This document shows positions 40,010 to 49,030 of a stretch of 64,000 bases of DNA, piece after piece; positions within the stretch are counted from its first letter, which is position 1, and every line of letters starts with the position of its first letter. The notes beneath the pieces are model-generated. The model was not told the DNA's origin. It was given only the letters and a program-made list of their open reading frames with translations, and searched no databases. This stretch comes from VRUE01 sp040879985 (GTDB lineage Bacteria > Actinomycetota > Thermoleophilia > Solirubrobacterales > 70-9). A program made the position numbers and the translations under genes. The stretch covers positions 124,001 through 188,000 of the forward strand of contig JBBDJH010000016.1 in assembly GCA_040879985.1 (NCBI GenBank). Reading direction: 5' to 3'.

Positions 40010-43000
40010 CTAGGCAGACTCACCCTCGACGGCCAATAGTTTCTCTGCGGCCTTCGCAATTTCGGCTTCAGGCGCGCCAAGTCTTTCTCGCAAGCGGCCG
40101 ATGGCTGCACCGCGTGCATTGCTTGAGAGTTTGCCAGCAACGTCGACTGCAGCCGTCAGCATTGCGACTTTTCGGTCAACGGCGGTCATTTCGGCCTCGG
40201 TCTTTAGGAGTCGCTGCACGAGCTCGAGGCGGTGTCGCGCGTTACTAATCTTCAAAGCTCCGATGTAATGGGCGAGTTCGATCGCGATCCCGCGCTCTTG
40301 ATCTGCGGTTTCTGCCAATTGCATGCCGAGCCTGAACACCTCGTCATCGCCAAGCAGCCCCTGGTGTGCCAGTAAGAAGTGTGCCTCCCGGCTGCGCGTT
40401 TCGCTCTCCGCGGGATGATCGAGTAGGCCTTGCGTGATCGTCGCCGCCACCGTCTTCGCTTCGTTAGTCGGAAGGCTTTTTAGCAAGTGGTCTGCTCTTT
40501 CAGGCTGGTCCTCTTCAACGGAAGTGACTACAGCACGAGCGACGACCGCGTTCTGTTGATCCTCCGGTAGCCGCGACAGTATGCGTTCGGCACTTACCGA
40601 AGAAAATCTCTTCCGGAGGTTAGCGAGCCCGTAGGCAAGCTCTGCCCTCACTGCCTCGGCAAACCGATCAGGTAGCGCGCTGATCTCATTCAACAGCCAC
40701 TGTTCGAGGCCCACGCCATCCTCGACATCGAAAACCTTCTGACCGAGTTCGAAGCCGTGTTGGTTATCGGCTTCGTCGCCTGCCTGACAAAGCTCAACGC
40801 CCAGCTGCAAAGCTTCCCATTTGGAGCTGGGAGGAATTGAGTCCCAACGGCTGCTGATTGCGGCGGCCAAGGCGGTTCTCTCATCATCCGAAGGCAGCGG
40901 TCGTTCCACCTTCGCTCCGGTCTCTTTCGCCAGTCTCAACAGGGTTCTTAGGCGATGAGCAACCTCGGTGTACTCATCGTTGTCGGCCTCTTGCAGACCT
41001 TCGAGCATCGTGCGGCCGAGCCGTATCAGCTGGTCAAATTGGCTGTCATTCAACGTTCGACCTATTGCGACGACCGCGACCCGTAGGGCAGGTCCATCTC
41101 CATGGCGTCCTTCCTCAACTTGTTCATCTAGCTGCCCGAGTGCCGTAGCTGCCGTCATGGGACCCACGACGGCCGGAAGTTTTTCCACCAACTTTGCGTA
41201 TGAGTCGATGTCTTTGGCGATTTCATCCCACTCAAGCATTGTCCGCAGTTGGTTCGTACTTCCGCTCGCCAGGGAGTCGGCGTGTGCGGAGATGGCATCC
41301 GCTATTCGGCGTCGTGCCTCCGAGTTGCTGGGATTCTTCATGCCTGTCGCGACCGCTAGCACCAGGTGACCAAATTTGCGCTCATCAAGGTATTGACCGC
41401 CAACATCTAGAACGGCATCAGGGTTAAGCTCGGCTAAATGGCGGGTAAGGCCAGGGTGCGAAAGTGACTCGTCTAAAAGGCGCCTTATGATCGCGCCACC
41501 GTCACCGTGCAGGGCGGGTATCTCGCTTACCGCCCGCAGGGTGTTATGGGTTTTGGCCCAGTTGCCGAGGCGCGTATTACGCTCAAAATGGCGCTCAACT
41601 GCCTCCACATATCGAGGTGCCTCATCGCCAACTTCGTCGAGCAGCGATCGTAGACCGACGATATCGCCGCCATCAAGGAGCTCGACCAGTTCCGCATGGC
41701 GCTCCAGTTCCAACTCGTCGCGATTCTGTTTTAGGTCTAGATATGCCCGCAGATGTCGACTGTGTATGTGGTCGGTGAAACGCAGGAAGTCCGCAAGCCG
41801 GTCGCTCTCCGATTTCTTAGTCAAGTGGCGACCATCATCGCCCTCGGTGCCTGCGTCGGCATTAGGAGTCCGAGCTTCGATCTGCCAGTCGTCGAGAGCC
41901 TGTGGCCTTTCCTGCAGTTCGGCGAACCGATGCGGGAACTCCTCCTCAAGGATGGCCAGCTTTGCCACGACCAATGCTTCTGGCTGGATCTGGATGCGGC
42001 CTTGGCGCACGCGCTCTTCCAGAAGATCAAGGCGTAGAGCGAGGTTGTTGACGAATTGAACGATTCTCCGCGGGTTACGCTTTAATGCCTGTGAAGTCAT
42101 CTCGACCAAGTCGCGTCGTGCTTCCTCGCCGATTGTCGGCCGGACTTTGAAGAATCCGGCGAATTCCTCTTTGCAGAACCGGCTGATGTCCTCATCTAGG
42201 ACTTCGCGTATCCGAATGCTTGCGCCGAAGAACTTTCGGAGGTATTCGTCTACTGAGTCACGCACCTCTCGCGGTAGTTCCGAGTCTGCCGATATGCCTT
42301 GGTCGCCTTCGACAGTGGCAGCGCTGGCGCTGAGCTCTTGAGCGGTCAAGTGACGCTTTAGGGCTGCATCGTCTGCGGCGACGATAAAGCAGAGTTGCTT
42401 GAGTCGACGGTCTGGGGCGGGATGACCTTCGTCGAAAGCTGGTTCTAGAAAGGTCTTTATCGTTGCCAGGGTCTGCGTGACTCGGCCGGGGGAGCAGCGA
42501 TCGAGATTGTCGACTGCGATAACCAGCCGCTCAACATCAACGTTGTCGAGCAAGCTACGGAAGGCGGCTGAGAACTCGTCGGGGTATTCGGCGCGCCGTT
42601 TCGTCTTCTGAACTGGCGCCGGGGCTAGCGCCGGCTGGAGTGCGAGCAGGCCGAATGCGGTTAGCGCGCTCGAGATCGCGAATAGAAAGGCGAGGATCGT
42701 CTCCTTCTCAAGACCGAGGGCAGGGAGGCCGAAGACTGCGGCAAGGATGATCACCGTGACCGTCGCCGCTCCAAACGCAGCGCGTTTGTAGAGGTGACGA
42801 TCAAGCAGGCGCATGGCTGGGATCTCAGGGGTGGTCTGGTCGAGGTCCAGCGACTCATCGAGATCGCCGACAGCCTTTTCCTCGAGGAGCCCCTGCTCAC
42901 TCAGCGTGCGCGCGCTCTCTTTCAGGAACTCACGCCGCAACGGGTCGCCGTCATAGCGCCAGGCGTCGAACAGGACAAAGCCACTCCTCACTGCAGCCTC

Positions 43001-43216
43001 ATCGCTCGTGATGCGCCGTCGAACCTCCTCTAGGATCGTTGACTTGCCGGATCCCCACGGACCGAACAGCCCCATCGTGAAATTGACGGGCAGGGAATCC
43101 AAGGCTGCGACTATGGCCGCCGCGTAGTCGCGGTGCCCAAATGGATCCGAGTCATCGGAGTCAATTTTTCGCAGACCATCCGGCCGGTATTCGAACCGCT
43201 CGTCCACCACGGCCAA
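40010..43216 (-). CDS. KAP-family P-loop NTPase with inserted membrane helices
   Basis: The 1068-residue protein has a KAP NTPase domain: Walker A GPWGSGKST (residues 52-60), VLFDAWRYDGDP, two membrane helices inserted between the Walker motifs (about 146-163 and 173-195) and Walker B LVIAVDNLDRC (231-241). SADSELPREVRDSVDEYLRKFF and KRNPRRIVQFVNNL follow, matching the family. The remaining ~600 residues are helical repeat-like with no recognised domain. KAP NTPases are known from phage-exclusion factors such as PifA. Base composition is clearly less GC-rich than flanking genes, suggesting transfer. The start is a TTG at 43216, or GTG at 43210 or 43207. Confidence 0.88.
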   Translation of the reverse strand: MAVVDERFEYRPDGLRKIDSDDSDPFGHRDYAAAIVAALDSLPVNFTMGLFGPWGSGKSTILEEVRRRITSDEAAVRSGFVLFDAWRYDGDPLRREFLKESARTLSEQGLLEEKAVGDLDESLDLDQTTPEIPAMRLLDRHLYKRAAFGAATVTVIILAAVFGLPALGLEKETILAFLFAISSALTAFGLLALQPALAPAPVQKTKRRAEYPDEFSAAFRSLLDNVDVERLVIAVDNLDRCSPGRVTQTLATIKTFLEPAFDEGHPAPDRRLKQLCFIVAADDAALKRHLTAQELSASAATVEGDQGISADSELPREVRDSVDEYLRKFFGASIRIREVLDEDISRFCKEEFAGFFKVRPTIGEEARRDLVEMTSQALKRNPRRIVQFVNNLALRLDLLEERVRQGRIQIQPEALVVAKLAILEEEFPHRFAELQERPQALDDWQIEARTPNADAGTEGDDGRHLTKKSESDRLADFLRFTDHIHSRHLRAYLDLKQNRDELELERHAELVELLDGGDIVGLRSLLDEVGDEAPRYVEAVERHFERNTRLGNWAKTHNTLRAVSEIPALHGDGGAIIRRLLDESLSHPGLTRHLAELNPDAVLDVGGQYLDERKFGHLVLAVATGMKNPSNSEARRRIADAISAHADSLASGSTNQLRTMLEWDEIAKDIDSYAKLVEKLPAVVGPMTAATALGQLDEQVEEGRHGDGPALRVAVVAIGRTLNDSQFDQLIRLGRTMLEGLQEADNDEYTEVAHRLRTLLRLAKETGAKVERPLPSDDERTALAAAISSRWDSIPPSSKWEALQLGVELCQAGDEADNQHGFELGQKVFDVEDGVGLEQWLLNEISALPDRFAEAVRAELAYGLANLRKRFSSVSAERILSRLPEDQQNAVVARAVVTSVEEDQPERADHLLKSLPTNEAKTVAATITQGLLDHPAESETRSREAHFLLAHQGLLGDDEVFRLGMQLAETADQERGIAIELAHYIGALKISNARHRLELVQRLLKTEAEMTAVDRKVAMLTAAVDVAGKLSSNARGAAIGRLRERLGAPEAEIAKAAEKLLAVEGESA

Positions 43217-43303
43217 TTCATATCTAATTGCGGAGACCCGATGGTCCAGTAGGCAGCCGTATGTCGCGGCGGTATATCTGCAGTCGTGTGAGGTGAGTGC
43301 CCT

Positions 43304-45460
43304 TTAGGCCGTAGTTTCAGACGGAGCTGGCTCGGCCTCGGAGAAGCCGAAACGCTCGTGGATGCGGCGCAGCGGCTTCGGCGCCCACCAGTTCCACTTG
43401 CCGAAGAGGCGCATCAGCGAGGGGACGAGCAGGGCGCGGACCACGGTCGCGTCGAGCATCACGCCGACCGCCATCCCGATCGCGATCTGTTTGACGAAGA
43501 AGACGCTGCTGACGCTGAAGGCGAGGAAGACGATCGCGATCGCCAGGGCCGCCGCGGTGATCACCCGGCCGGTGCGGCCGATCCCGGTCGCGACCGCCTC
43601 CTCGTTGTCGTCGCCGAGGTCGTAGCGTTCTTTGATCCGCGCCATCACCAGCACGGCGTAGTCGGTGGCGAGGCCGAAGATCACCGCGAAGAGGAAGACC
43701 AGGCTGGTCACCTCGATCGCCGCCGGCCCGCTGTAGGCGAGCGGCCAGTCGAGCCAGCCGGCCTGGAAGGCGAGGACGAGGATGCCCAGCGTCGCCCCCA
43801 GCGTCAGCGAGTTCATCAGCAGGGTCTTGATCGGCAGCAGCACCGAGCCGGTCAGCAGGAAGAGCAGGATCAGCGTGGTCAGGATGACGATCCCGACGAC
43901 CAGCGGCGCATTCTCGATCAGGCTCTGCTTCTGGTCGATGAAGCCGGCCGTGTTGCCGGAGACGAGCGTCTCGGTCGCGGCCGGCGGCGCCAGGTCGCGG
44001 ATCTCCTCGACGACGTCCTGCGTGGCCGGGTCGAGCGCCTTGCCGGCGAGCGCGAAGTTGGCGTAGGCGACCCCCTCGGCGGCGGCGGCGAAGGGGGTGC
44101 CGCGGCTGACCCCGCCGACCGCTTCGACCTCGCGCCGCAGGCCGGCCAGCTGGGCCGGACCGGCGGCGCCGTCGACGGTCACGGTGACTGCCTCGGTGAC
44201 GTCGCGCGGGTAGTGCGCTTCGAGGTAGTCGTAGGCCTTGGCCGAGGGCTGGTCGGGCGGCACCGCCTCGGCGCTGGGCCCGGTCAGGGTCGTCCAGAGC
44301 AGCGGCGCCGAGGCGGCCAGCAGCAGCGCCGAGCTGGCCAGGGCGACGACGACGGGGCGGCGCATCACGCCGCGGGCGAGCCGGTACCAGCCGTCGGAGG
44401 TATCGGACACCGCCGGGCCGCGGCGGATCGAGAGGGCGTCGATGCGCGGTCCGAGCAGGGCCAGCAGCGAGGGCACGACGAGGATCGCCATCAGCGAGCA
44501 GAGCACCGCCACCGAGGCCCCGGCGACCGCCATCGAGTAGAGGAAGCGCTGCGGCATGAAGATCAGCGCCGCCATCGCGGCGGCGACGGTCAGCCCGGAG
44601 AAGACCGCGGTGCGGCCGGCGGTGAGGACGGTGCGGCGGTGCGCCTCGCGCGGCGAGCCGCCGCCGCCGATCTCCTCGCGGTAGCGCGAGACCAGCAGCA
44701 GGGCGTAGTCGACCGCCAGGCCGAGGCTGAGCCCGGTGGCGATGTTGAGCGCGAACAGCGAGGTGTCGGAGAAGCCGGCCATGATCCGCAGGACCAGCAG
44801 CGTGCCGATGATCGAGATCACGCCGAGCAGCAGCGGGATCGCCGCCGCGACGACGCCGCGGAAGACGAAGAGCAGCAGCAGGGCGAGGATCGGGAAGGCG
44901 ATCAGCTCGGCCTTGGTCAGGTCCTCGCGGGTCTGGTCGTTGGTCTCGTTGAAGCCGGGCGCGAAGCCGCCCATGCCGACGTCGAGCGAGCTCGTCGCGA
45001 TCACCGGGTCGACCCCTTCGGCGGCGTAGCCGCCGTCCTCCTCGGAGTCGGCGGTCGAGAGGTAGGCGGCGATCGCCACCGATTCGCCGTCGCGGGCGAT
45101 CAGCTGGGCGCCGGCGCGGCGGTCGCGCAGCGGGTTGACGACGCGGCCGATGTGTTCGACCGCGGCCGTCTCGCGGCTGATCCGGGCGATCTCGGCGCGC
45201 ACCGCGGGGTCGCTCGTGTCGAGCCGGCCGCCGTCCGGGTCGCGGACGACGAGGACGATCGCCGGGTTGGGGTTGTAGCCGAGCGCGTCGCGGAGCAGCC
45301 CGGTCGCCCGCTCGCTCTCCGAGGCCGGGTCGGTGAAGCCGGCCGCCTTGAGTTGGCTCTCGACGTCTTTGCCGGCCGCGGCGGAGAAGACGACGAAGGC
45401 GGCGACCGCGGCGAGGACCAGCTTCGGGTGCTTCCAGGTGAGGTCGGCGATGCGGTTCAC
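43304..45460 (-). CDS. MMPL/RND-family lipid or drug exporter
   Basis: This 718-residue polytopic exporter has the 12-helix RND layout: N-terminal helix (LVLAAVAAFVVFSAAAG), a large extracytoplasmic loop, GLSLGLAVDYALLLVSRYREE in helix 4 and FGLATDYAVLVMARIKERYDLG in helix 10, each with the proton-relay Asp-Tyr. The C-terminus FGKWNWWAPKPLRRIHERF is the family end. It lies downstream of a lipid-metabolism cluster on the same strand, so it may export a lipid product as mycobacterial MmpLs do (inference). Confidence 0.92.
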   Translation of the reverse strand: MNRIADLTWKHPKLVLAAVAAFVVFSAAAGKDVESQLKAAGFTDPASESERATGLLRDALGYNPNPAIVLVVRDPDGGRLDTSDPAVRAEIARISRETAAVEHIGRVVNPLRDRRAGAQLIARDGESVAIAAYLSTADSEEDGGYAAEGVDPVIATSSLDVGMGGFAPGFNETNDQTREDLTKAELIAFPILALLLLFVFRGVVAAAIPLLLGVISIIGTLLVLRIMAGFSDTSLFALNIATGLSLGLAVDYALLLVSRYREEIGGGGSPREAHRRTVLTAGRTAVFSGLTVAAAMAALIFMPQRFLYSMAVAGASVAVLCSLMAILVVPSLLALLGPRIDALSIRRGPAVSDTSDGWYRLARGVMRRPVVVALASSALLLAASAPLLWTTLTGPSAEAVPPDQPSAKAYDYLEAHYPRDVTEAVTVTVDGAAGPAQLAGLRREVEAVGGVSRGTPFAAAAEGVAYANFALAGKALDPATQDVVEEIRDLAPPAATETLVSGNTAGFIDQKQSLIENAPLVVGIVILTTLILLFLLTGSVLLPIKTLLMNSLTLGATLGILVLAFQAGWLDWPLAYSGPAAIEVTSLVFLFAVIFGLATDYAVLVMARIKERYDLGDDNEEAVATGIGRTGRVITAAALAIAIVFLAFSVSSVFFVKQIAIGMAVGVMLDATVVRALLVPSLMRLFGKWNWWAPKPLRRIHERFGFSEAEPAPSETTA

Positions 45461-45513
45461 GGCGCGTTCTCACCATCCATCGCGCCGCCGGCCGCAAACG
45501 TGAGGTTCGTCAC

Positions 45514-46725
45514 CTACCTCAGTTCGGCGGAGCTCTTGCCGAGCAGCTGGCGCGCCACGATCAGCAGCTGGATCTGCTGCGTGCCCTCGAAGATGTCGAG
45601 GATCTTGGCGTCGCGGGCCCACTTCTCGAGCAGCTCGTCCTCGCCGTAGCCGACCGCGCCGCAGAGCTCGACGCAGCCGAGCGAGACGTCGACGCAGGTG
45701 CGCCCCGCCTTCGCCTTCGCCATCGAGGCCTGCAGCGAGTTGGGCTTGCCGTTGTCGGCCATCCAGGCCGCCTGCAGGGTCAGCAGCCGGGCCGCCTCGT
45801 AATCGGCCTCCATCTCCAGGTAGCGCGCGACGGCGGCCGGCTGGGAGAGCGCCGGCACGGCGTAGTCGATCTCGACCCCGGCATTGGCCAGGCACTCGCG
45901 CGCCCGCTCCAGCGAGGCGCGGGCGACGCCGACCGCCATCGCCGCGACCAGCGGCCGCGTGTTGTCGAACGTTTCCATCACCCCGGCGAAGCCCTTCTCC
46001 TTGACCTCGGGGTCGCCCAACAGCGCCTCCTTCGGCACCCGGCAGTCCTGCAGGGTGAAGTTGGCCGTGTCCGAGGCGCGGATGCCGAGCTTGTGCTCGA
46101 GCCGGTCCAGGTTGAGGCCGGGGTTGTCGCGCTCGACGATGAACGACTTGATCGCGGCGCGGCCCTTCGACGGGTCGAGCGAGGCCCAGACGACGATCAG
46201 GTCGGCGCGGTCGCCGGAGGTGACGAAGATCTTCTCGCCGTTGAGCACGTACCCGTCGCCGTCGAGCTTCGCGGTGGTGCGGATCGCGGCCGAGTCCGAG
46301 CCGGCCTCCGGCTCGGTGATCGCCATCGCCGCCCACTTGCCGCCGTAGCGCTCGAGCTGTTCCTCGGTCGCCACCGAGGCGATCGCCGAGTTGCCGAGCC
46401 CCTGGCGCGGCATCGAGAGCAGCAGGCCGACGTCGCCCCAGCAGAGCTCGACGATGCCGAGCACGGTGGAGAGGTTGGAGCCGTTGCGGTTGGCGCTCTC
46501 GCCGTCGCCGTTGGACTCGCGCCGCACGCCGGCCGCGCCGGCGCCGCCGATGTCGCTGCCCTCGTTCATCCCGTCGATCAGCGAGGCGAGCATGTCGAGC
46601 TCCTTCGGGTAGGAGTGCTCGGCATCGTCGTACTTGCGCGAGATCGGTCGGAAGACCTCGCTCGCGACCTGGTTGGCCTGGCTCGCCAGCGGCTTGAACT
46701 TCTTTGGTATCTCGAGATTGATCAT
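45514..46725 (-). CDS. Acyl-CoA dehydrogenase (FadE)
   Basis: This FAD flavoprotein introduces the alpha-beta double bond into an acyl-CoA and passes electrons to ETF. It has 403 residues. FAD-binding AMAITEPEAGSDSAA lies near residue 135 and IFVTSGDRADLIVVW near 170. The catalytic Glu is in ILDIFEGTQQIQLLIVARQLLG near the C-terminus. An insertion around residues 55-75 (GAGAAGVRRESNGDGESANRNGS) is unusual for the family. ATG at 46725 has GGGAGA upstream. It follows a second ACAD gene 29 bp upstream in the same operon. Confidence 0.93.
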   Translation of the reverse strand: MINLEIPKKFKPLASQANQVASEVFRPISRKYDDAEHSYPKELDMLASLIDGMNEGSDIGGAGAAGVRRESNGDGESANRNGSNLSTVLGIVELCWGDVGLLLSMPRQGLGNSAIASVATEEQLERYGGKWAAMAITEPEAGSDSAAIRTTAKLDGDGYVLNGEKIFVTSGDRADLIVVWASLDPSKGRAAIKSFIVERDNPGLNLDRLEHKLGIRASDTANFTLQDCRVPKEALLGDPEVKEKGFAGVMETFDNTRPLVAAMAVGVARASLERARECLANAGVEIDYAVPALSQPAAVARYLEMEADYEAARLLTLQAAWMADNGKPNSLQASMAKAKAGRTCVDVSLGCVELCGAVGYGEDELLEKWARDAKILDIFEGTQQIQLLIVARQLLGKSSAELR

Positions 46726-46754
46726 GGTTCTCCCTTTCGCTCTGGCGCTGCCGG

Positions 46755-48089
46755 TCAGACGAGCAGGGCGCCCTCCATGACGCCCGCTGCGCGGAGGTCG
46801 CGGTACCAGCGCTCGACCGGGTGCTCCTTGACGAAGCCGTGGCCGCCGAGCAGCTGCACGCCTTCGGAGCCGATCTCCATCCCCTTGGCAGCGCAGAGCT
46901 TGCGCGCCAGCGCCGCCTCGCGGCCGAACTCCTCGCCCTGGTCGGCGCGGCTCGCGGCGCGGTAGGTGGCGAGCCGCATCCCGTTCGTCTCGATGCCGAT
47001 GTCGGAGACGCCGAAGGCGACCGCCTGGCGGTTGGAGACCGGTTCGCCGAAGGCGGTGCGGTCGTTGACGTAGGGGATCACGTAGTCGAGCACCGCCTGC
47101 GAGGCGCCGACGGCCAGCGCGCACCAGGCGATCCGCGCCCGCTGCACGCACTCGACGTACTCCTCGCGCTTGCCCTCGCCGAGCAGCGCGGCGCCGGGCA
47201 GGCGCACGTCCTCGATCAGCAGCCGGCCGGTCGCGGCGGGGCGCAGCCCCATCGCCGGCTCGTCCTGGACGGAGAGCCCCTTGCCGCCCGACTCGACCAC
47301 GAACAGCGCCGGGCCGACGCCCTCGGCCTCCGCGGCGACGAGGAAGAGCTCGCAATCGGTGGCCCGGGCGAGCAGCGACTTGGCGCCGCTGAGCACCCAG
47401 TCCTCGCCGTCGCGGCGGGCAGTCGTCTCCAGCCGCAGCGGGTCGAAGAGCGGCCGCGGCTCAAGCATCGCCAGGGCGGCGGCGGGGGCGTCCTCGCCGC
47501 CGAAGGCGGGCAGGTAGGTGGCCTCCTGCTCGGCCGTGCCCCAGTGGCCGATCGCGGTCGCGACCGCGCCGGGGGCGAGGACCGCGTAGGCGATCCCCAT
47601 GTCGCCGTGGGCGAGCGCCTCGCCGACCAGGGCGCTGGTCGTCGCCGCCTGCTCGTGCATCACGCCGCCGAGCTGCTCGGGGATGCCGAGCATGTTGACG
47701 CCGAGCTCGCTCGCCTGGGCGAGCAGCTCGGGCGCGACCGCGCGCTCGTCGTCGGCCCCCTGGGCGGCGGGGCGGACCTTGGCGGCGGCGAAGTCGCGGA
47801 CCGCCTCCTGGAACATCTGCTGCTCGTCGTCGGGGGTGACGTCGAACAGGCTGCGCGGCTTGCCCGCCGCCTGGCGGGCCGGTTTGCCCAGCTTCTGGGC
47901 GGCCTTGAAGGTGCGCCCGGCGGCCGTCGCGGTGCGGAAGCCGCCCTTGGTGCCCTGAAAGAGCGCCCGCTCGACCTGCTTGCGGACGCGGATCCGATCG
48001 AGCAGGTCCGAGCCGGCGAGCCAGTTGAGCGCTCGCAGGCCGGCGCCCATGCTGCGCTCGGCCACGCCTCCGTTGCCGTTTCCGTTCAC
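46755..48089 (-). CDS. Acyl-CoA dehydrogenase with N-terminal extension
   Basis: This 444-residue second ACAD starts with an ~80-residue basic helical extension before the ACAD N-domain (TPDDEQQMFQEAVRDFAAAKVRP). FAD/substrate regions are present but degenerate (ALAMLEPRPLFDP replaces the usual TEPxxGSD), and the C-terminus stops at GVMEGALLV, where other ACADs continue. This suggests a specialised or partner subunit in a heteromeric ACAD with its neighbour, as in steroid and side-chain ACADs (inference). It overlaps the MaoC-like gene by ATGA. Confidence 0.85.
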   Translation of the reverse strand: MNGNGNGGVAERSMGAGLRALNWLAGSDLLDRIRVRKQVERALFQGTKGGFRTATAAGRTFKAAQKLGKPARQAAGKPRSLFDVTPDDEQQMFQEAVRDFAAAKVRPAAQGADDERAVAPELLAQASELGVNMLGIPEQLGGVMHEQAATTSALVGEALAHGDMGIAYAVLAPGAVATAIGHWGTAEQEATYLPAFGGEDAPAAALAMLEPRPLFDPLRLETTARRDGEDWVLSGAKSLLARATDCELFLVAAEAEGVGPALFVVESGGKGLSVQDEPAMGLRPAATGRLLIEDVRLPGAALLGEGKREEYVECVQRARIAWCALAVGASQAVLDYVIPYVNDRTAFGEPVSNRQAVAFGVSDIGIETNGMRLATYRAASRADQGEEFGREAALARKLCAAKGMEIGSEGVQLLGGHGFVKEHPVERWYRDLRAAGVMEGALLV

Positions 48090-49030
48090 TTGCTGTTCCT
48101 CCCGGTGGACTCGTTGGGGGTGGCCTTGGCCTCGCGCGGCTGCACGCGGCCGTCGAGGTGGGGTGTCTGCCGCTTGGCGTCGCGCACGGCGAAGTGGATC
48201 TGCCCGTCCCCGCTGTCGCAGAGGAACTCGACCCTACCCGGCAGGCGGATCGGCTTGCGGAAGCGGACCTCGGCCGCGAAGGCCTCGGGCAGGCGGCTTT
48301 CCAGCGCCGCCAGGCAGCGCGCCTTGGTCCACATCCCGTGGGCGATCGCGCTCGGGAAGCCGAGTGGCTTCGCCGTCAGCGCGTGCATGTGGATCGGGTT
48401 GCGGTCGCCGGAGACGGCCGCGTAGCGGCGGCCGAGGTCGCCGCCGAGCCGCCACTCGGCGCTCGGCGTCAGCCCCGGCTCCTCCTCGCCGTCGCCCTGC
48501 GGCCGTTTGGCGCCCTGCGGCTCGGTGCCGCTGCCGCGGCGCAGCATCGTGCTCAGCGACCCCCAGGCCTTCTGGCGCCCGGCCCAGGCCTCGGTGATGA
48601 GGCCGAAGGTCTGGCCACGCGGGTGCGGTTGCAGAGCCGTCGGCCGCACGACCAGCTTCAACTCCTCGTCGAGGCCGATCCGCCGGTGCTGCTCGATCCG
48701 GTTCTCGACGTGGACCAGGCCGACCGCGCCGAACGGGAAGTCGCCGTCGGCCATCGTCGCCATGTGCAGCGGGAAGGCGAGCACGTGCGGGTAGGTCGGC
48801 GGCAGGTGGTCGCGCAGGGCGAAGCCGCAGGCCCTGGCGTAGGCGGCGACCGCGTCGGGGTCGGCGTGCACCCCGGGCAGGATCAGCTCGGTCTCCGGGA
48901 TCGCGTCGCCGCGCCCGGGCAGGAAGGGGAGCAGCGAGGCGCCGGGGATCAGCGGCGCCGCGGCGCGCGCGTAGAGCGGCAGGATCGCGGGCGCGCTGTC
49001 GAGCGTGCGCGTCGTCGCCATCGCCCTCAC
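48086..49030 (-). CDS. MaoC-like double hotdog (R)-specific dehydratase, HtdX-like
   Basis: This predicted 3-hydroxyacyl thioester dehydratase has about 314 residues with two hotdog halves. The catalytic D-x4-H of the C-terminal half lies in SGDRNPIHMHALTAKPLGFPSAIAHGMW. The N-terminal half (YPHVLAFPLHMATM) has lost it, as in HtdX and other double hotdog hydratases. GTG at 49030 overlaps the fabG4-like stop; an ATG at 49021 is an alternative. Order and coupling match M. tuberculosis htdX-fabG4. Confidence 0.88.
   Translation of the reverse strand: MRAMATTRTLDSAPAILPLYARAAAPLIPGASLLPFLPGRGDAIPETELILPGVHADPDAVAAYARACGFALRDHLPPTYPHVLAFPLHMATMADGDFPFGAVGLVHVENRIEQHRRIGLDEELKLVVRPTALQPHPRGQTFGLITEAWAGRQKAWGSLSTMLRRGSGTEPQGAKRPQGDGEEEPGLTPSAEWRLGGDLGRRYAAVSGDRNPIHMHALTAKPLGFPSAIAHGMWTKARCLAALESRLPEAFAAEVRFRKPIRLPGRVEFLCDSGDGQIHFAVRDAKRQTPHLDGRVQPREAKATPNESTGRNSK

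Noticed and set aside
43358..45480. 763-codon plus-strand frame opposite the MMPL gene
   Set aside because: Asp/Arg/Gly-rich antisense shadow of a membrane protein gene.
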